Positions 41,296 through 44,730 of a stretch of 44,730 nucleotides of DNA are shown here, piece after piece. Position 1 is the stretch's first letter; each line of letters opens with the position of its first letter. The stretch spans positions 1 through 44,730 of the forward strand of contig JAKRSB010000014.1 in the NCBI GenBank assembly GCA_022402525.1. Direction: 5' to 3'. Below the pieces are notes generated by a model. It searched no databases and was not told the origin of the DNA. It was given only the letters and a program-made list of their open reading frames with translations. The position numbers and the translations under genes are program-made. This DNA comes from Thermosynechococcaceae cyanobacterium MS004 (GTDB taxonomy: Bacteria > Cyanobacteriota > Cyanobacteriia > Thermosynechococcales > Thermosynechococcaceae).

Positions 41296-42520
41296 CCGCA
41301 CCTACCACGACCCGCTCCACGGGGCAATCACCCTGGACGGGGCTGACCCCACCGAGGCGTTGCTGATTCAGCTAATTGATACGCCGGCCTTCCAGCGGCT
41401 GCGGCGCATTCGCCAATTGGGGCCAGCCAGCTTAACCTTTCACGGAGCAGAGGGGTCGCGGTTTACCCATTCCCTGGGTGTGATGTACGTTGCGCGCCGG
41501 ATTTTTGACCGCCTGACGGCGCGGTATCCTGTGCTCCAGCAGCATCGCACCGTTACTCTCTGTGCGGCCCTGCTCCACGATCTGGGGCATGGCCCCTTCA
41601 GCCACACGAGCGAAGAAATTTTTCAGAGCAGCCATGAGTTCTGGACGCGGCGCATCCTGCGAGAGTCGCCGGAAATTCGGGGTTATCTGAATGCCGTTTC
41701 GCCCAGCCTTGCGGATCAGATCGCCCAGGTTTACCTCAAGCAGTCCCCAGTGCCGCTGATTAGCCAGCTTATTACCAGCCAGCTAGACTGCGATCGCCTG
41801 GACTACCTCATGCGGGACAGCTACTTTACTGGAGCCTCCTACGGCAAACTGGATCTGGATCGCATTGTGCTGGCCCTAGACTATGACCCCGTCACCCAGC
41901 AGCTTGTGGTGGCGCGTAAAGGGCTGGCGGCGATCGAGCATTACCTCGTGGTGCGCTATTTTATGTATGCCCAGGTCTATAACCACCCTAAAAATATTGC
42001 GGCCAGCTGGATTTTAGAGCGCATTCTGCACCGCGCGCGGCAGCTCTTGGGTCGGCTACCCATTGATGTCACCCTGCTGGCCTGGCTGACAAAGCCTAAT
42101 GAAAGCCTCACGCTGAAGGAATACCTCAAGGCCGACGATGGGCTATTGATGTATCACTTCCAGCAGTGGAGCGACTATGAAGACGATATTCTGAGCGACC
42201 TTTGCCGCAGATACTGCGATCGCAATCTCTTCAAAACCAAGAGCATTAGCGCCCTCAGCGATGCAGCCCGCCAGTCTATATTCAGCAAAGCCCGCACCTT
42301 GCTGCGCCAGCAAGGCTTTAACCCTGACTACTACCTCACAGTCCAAACCTCCACCACCAGAGGCTATACCCTCTATCAAAAAGGGATCAATCTGCTGAGC
42401 GATCAGGGGATTTGTGAGCTGAGTGAGCTTTCCCCCCTTGTCCAAACCTTAACCCAGCCTTCTCATCGGGCGTGGCTGATCTATCCCCGTGAGATCGAAC
42501 CCCAGCTTTGGGCAGATTAG
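41279..42520 (+). CDS. HD-domain phosphohydrolase (dGTPase-like superfamily)
   Basis: A 413-residue protein from a GTG at 41279, with AGGTGG seven bases upstream; this start overlaps the end of ctpA by 17 bp. A longer frame begins within ctpA but adds only basic residues. The N-terminal YHDPLHGAI and the metal-binding set RFTHSLGV (first His), ALLHDLGHGPFSHTSE (His-Asp) and LDCDRLDYLMRDS (Asp) match HD-superfamily phosphohydrolases related to dNTP triphosphohydrolases (YdhJ-like). A likely role is hydrolysis of a nucleotide or other phosphate compound. The C-terminal 150 residues are less conserved and unassigned. It converges with the P-type ATPase gene after a 25-bp spacer. Confidence 0.88.
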   Translation: MPRPSSRTYHDPLHGAITLDGADPTEALLIQLIDTPAFQRLRRIRQLGPASLTFHGAEGSRFTHSLGVMYVARRIFDRLTARYPVLQQHRTVTLCAALLHDLGHGPFSHTSEEIFQSSHEFWTRRILRESPEIRGYLNAVSPSLADQIAQVYLKQSPVPLISQLITSQLDCDRLDYLMRDSYFTGASYGKLDLDRIVLALDYDPVTQQLVVARKGLAAIEHYLVVRYFMYAQVYNHPKNIAASWILERILHRARQLLGRLPIDVTLLAWLTKPNESLTLKEYLKADDGLLMYHFQQWSDYEDDILSDLCRRYCDRNLFKTKSISALSDAARQSIFSKARTLLRQQGFNPDYYLTVQTSTTRGYTLYQKGINLLSDQGICELSELSPLVQTLTQPSHRAWLIYPREIEPQLWAD

Positions 42521-42545
42521 CGCCATAAGTAACTAGCTAGCTCGA

Positions 42546-44730
42546 TCAGCGCGATCGCCGACGCTGCACAATCAAGAGAAAGAGCTTTTCCAGCTCAATC
42601 CAGACAAACATCAAGAGGCTGAACCCGAAGCAAATCGAAAGCTCCAGCAGGCTCAAGGTGTGCAGGCCAAAGAAATCCCTGAGGGGTGGCACATAGATGA
42701 GTCCGAGCTGGAGCGCACTCGTCAGTAAAACAGCCCAGAATAGGTAGGGATTGGAGAATGGACTAAGCTGAACCGTCATTTGCGAGTCTGAGCGGACTGC
42801 GATCGCATGGCCCATTTGAGCGAGACACAGCGTTGTAAACACCATTGTTTTCCAGGTATCTGGATCTCCGGCATAGCCTGCTGCATTTGTATGACGGTAT
42901 GCCCACACCATCATCGTAATGGTCAGCACGGCCAGGACAATCCCAACCCGAACCATATATAGCCCCAGACCTCGTGCAAAAATGCTCTCCTTGGGGTCAT
43001 AGGGGGGGCGATCCATCACGTTAGGTTCGGCTGGCTCAACCGCAAGGGCGAGCGCAGGCAAACCGTCTGTCACCAAATTCATCCATAAAATTTGGAGCGG
43101 AGAAAGGGGAACACCGCCTAAACCAATAATGGGTGCAGCGGCAATGGTCAACACTTCTCCAATGTTGCTACCCAAAATGTACTTAATAAAGCGACGAATA
43201 TTGTCGTAAACAACCCGCCCTTCCTCCGTAGCAGCCACGATGGTGGCAAAATTATCGTCCAGCAGAACCATATCGCTGGCTTCTTTGCTTACATCTGTCC
43301 CCGTAATACCCATGGCAATGCCAATATCTGCCTGTTTTAAGGCTGGTGCATCATTGACGCCGTCACCAGTCATGGCGACAAACTGATGGCGGCGCTGTAA
43401 GGCCTGCACAATGCGCAGCTTGTGCTCTGGAGAGACCCGTGCATAGACGCTAACCTGCTCAACCTTTTGATCGAGTTCTTCTAGGGTGAGGGCATCTAAA
43501 GCCTTGCCGCTGAGCACCTCGTCTCCTGGCTGCGAAATGCCTAATTTTTGAGCAATCACCTGGGCGGTAAGCTGGTGATCGCCTGTAATCATGACCGGGC
43601 GAATGCCAGCCTGAAGGCAACGAGCAACCGCAGCATTCACCTCAGGCCGTGGGGCATCAAGCATTCCTACCAAACCGAGCCAGGTTAAATTTTGTTCTAA
43701 GGGCTCTAGATTATTGCTATCGTCCGGCAGAGCTTTAATTTCTGCAGTGGCAAAGCCGAGAACTCGTAAACCTTTACTTGCAAACTCATTATTGTGATTC
43801 AAAATTTGCTGACGGTGATCGGCGGTGAGGGTGTAAAGCTGATCACCGACTTGGACTTGGCTACATCGCTCTAACACCAGCTCTGGAGATCCTTTAGAAA
43901 ACAGCAGATGTGCTCCATTCCCGGAGTCGCAAACCACACTCATTCGCTTGCGCTCTGAAGAGAAGGGAATGTCTGCAATTCTGGGGAATTTCTGCCCCAA
44001 ATCTTGTTTTGTTAGGCCAGCCTTCCCCGCTACGGTCAAGAGTGCGCCTTCAGTGGGGTCGCCTAAGATGACCCATTCTCCATCCGTTGCCTGAAGTACA
44101 GCGTCATTACAAAGGACGCAAGCGCTCAAAGTTGCAATTAGCTCATCTGGGAATTTTGCTGGTTCCACAGACTGACTTTCCTGCTGGAACTCTCCTGAAG
44201 GCGTGTAGCCTTCTCCAGTCACTTGAAAAGTATTGTTGAGGGTTTGAACGGACTGCACCACCATTTTGTTTTGAGTGAGGGTGCCTGTTTTGTCTGAGCA
44301 AATGGTGGTCACGGAGCCTAAGGTTTCAACCGCAGGCAGCTTGCGGATGAGGGCTTGGCGTTTAACCATCCGCTGAGTTCCCAAGGCCAGCGTGACGGTG
44401 ACTACAGCAGCAAGCCCCTCAGGCACGACCGCAACCGCCATACTCAGAGAAACTTTGAGTAAGTCTTCTACGGTTTCAAAGTTACCTTGCTTAATGACGC
44501 CCCCTACGACAACCAGCACCACCAAAAGCATGGCTCCCCCGACCAGCACATTTCCTAATTGCCCCATGCGCTGCTGGAGGGGTGTCGGTTCTGACTCGAC
44601 GGACTGGATCATTGTGGCAATACGCCCCAGCTCGGTCTGCATTCCGGTACTGGTCACCAGTACCGTCCCGCGCCCCTGAAGCACTTCGGTGCCCTGAAAC
44701 ACGCAGTTAAGGCGATCGCCTAGATCAGCA
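42546..44730 (-). CDS. calcium-type P-ATPase, truncated by the window end
   Basis: A P-type ATPase fragment of about 728 residues; the N-terminal part lies beyond 44730, and the frame stays open to the edge (reading [15 protein letters not shown]). The phosphorylated aspartate is in [12 protein letters not shown]. The hinge [21 protein letters not shown] and PVMITGDH are the other core motifs. Helix M4 has [10 protein letters not shown]5 [11 protein letters not shown] and M6 [12 protein letters not shown]: the Glu, Asn and Asp residues of the SERCA calcium sites. It resembles cyanobacterial PacL, a plasma-membrane calcium exporter; the ion specificity is inferred from motifs. It converges with the HD gene. 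Confidence 0.93.
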   Translation of the reverse strand, partial: ADLGDRLNCVFQGTEVLQGRGTVLVTSTGMQTELGRIATMIQSVESEPTPLQQRMGQLGNVLVGGAMLLVVLVVVGGVIKQGNFETVEDLLKVSLSMAVAVVPEGLAAVVTVTLALGTQRMVKRQALIRKLPAVETLGSVTTICSDKTGTLTQNKMVVQSVQTLNNTFQVTGEGYTPSGEFQQESQSVEPAKFPDELIATLSACVLCNDAVLQATDGEWVILGDPTEGALLTVAGKAGLTKQDLGQKFPRIADIPFSSERKRMSVVCDSGNGAHLLFSKGSPELVLERCSQVQVGDQLYTLTADHRQQILNHNNEFASKGLRVLGFATAEIKALPDDSNNLEPLEQNLTWLGLVGMLDAPRPEVNAAVARCLQAGIRPVMITGDHQLTAQVIAQKLGISQPGDEVLSGKALDALTLEELDQKVEQVSVYARVSPEHKLRIVQALQRRHQFVAMTGDGVNDAPALKQADIGIAMGITGTDVSKEASDMVLLDDNFATIVAATEEGRVVYDNIRRFIKYILGSNIGEVLTIAAAPIIGLGGVPLSPLQILWMNLVTDGLPALALAVEPAEPNVMDRPPYDPKESIFARGLGLYMVRVGIVLAVLTITMMVWAYRHTNAAGYAGDPDTWKTMVFTTLCLAQMGHAIAVRSDSQMTVQLSPFSNPYLFWAVLLTSALQLGLIYVPPLRDFFGLHTLSLLELSICFGFSLLMFVWIELEKLFLLIVQRRRSR

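Noticed and set aside
1-44730. tRNA, rRNA, CRISPR array or intact insertion sequence
   Set aside because: No T-loop-like GTTCGA context with a cloverleaf, no regularly spaced repeats of 24-40 bp with unique spacers, and no transposase reading frame were found by eye. The many tandem arrays have no spacers and are not CRISPR.

Overview
The window comes from a cyanobacterial chromosome. It carries the Calvin-cycle phosphoribulokinase gene (prk), the thylakoid cytochrome b6f genes petB and petD, a C-terminal processing protease of the CtpA type, solanesyl diphosphate synthase, LL-diaminopimelate aminotransferase, and the C-terminal half of a split DnaE polymerase led by a split intein. The octamer GCGATCGC (the HIP1 palindrome of cyanobacteria) is scattered through genes and spacers. 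I cannot name the genus with confidence. No tRNA, rRNA, CRISPR array or intact insertion sequence was recognised.

Layout. 1-2.3 kb: a small double-glycine-leader peptide, a 157-bp MITE-like element with nested inverted repeats, a small exported protein and prk. 2.5-8 kb: a membrane-anchored proline-rich protein, an exported TPR protein, a DUF3082-like membrane protein, solanesyl diphosphate synthase, signal peptidase I, and a 59-residue membrane protein. 8-11 kb (minus strand): an exported metallophosphoesterase, an Ap4A phosphorylase-like protein and a zinc alcohol dehydrogenase. 11.8-16 kb: a large FHA/PAS/GAF histidine kinase followed by a response regulator. 16-25 kb: a carbohydrate block with a GH10-like hydrolase, an aldo/keto reductase-ferredoxin, a GH116 glucosylceramidase-like enzyme, and divergently a Gfo/Idh oxidoreductase, an epimerase and a GT4 glycosyltransferase in a tight operon. 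25.8-30.4 kb: an RNB-family protein with altered catalytic positions, dapL and an exported protein. 30.6-34.7 kb: a compact operon for an acyl carrier protein, a ferritin-like diiron enzyme, an AcpS-type phosphopantetheinyl transferase, a hotdog thioesterase and a fatty acyl-AMP ligase. 34.7-38.3 kb (minus strand): split-intein DnaE-C, bioF and thyX. 38.5-44.7 kb: petB-petD, ctpA, an HD-domain phosphohydrolase and a truncated calcium-type P-ATPase running off the end.

The best candidate for an undescribed system is the 30.6-34.7 kb operon. It holds everything needed to activate a free fatty acid, load it on a dedicated carrier made active by a dedicated transferase, oxidise or desaturate it at a diiron centre and release it, with no polyketide synthase or peptide synthetase beside it. 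It resembles the loading modules JamA-C and CylA-C but has a soluble ferritin-like enzyme of acyl-ACP desaturase type.

The second unusual signal is structural. Many gene junctions contain a short tandem array with a constant period of 11-16 bp. Each array has its own unit sequence, and several units appear to be copies of the last codons and stop of the adjacent gene. The same kind of duplication, in multiples of 3 bp, sits inside hydrophilic linkers of several proteins.
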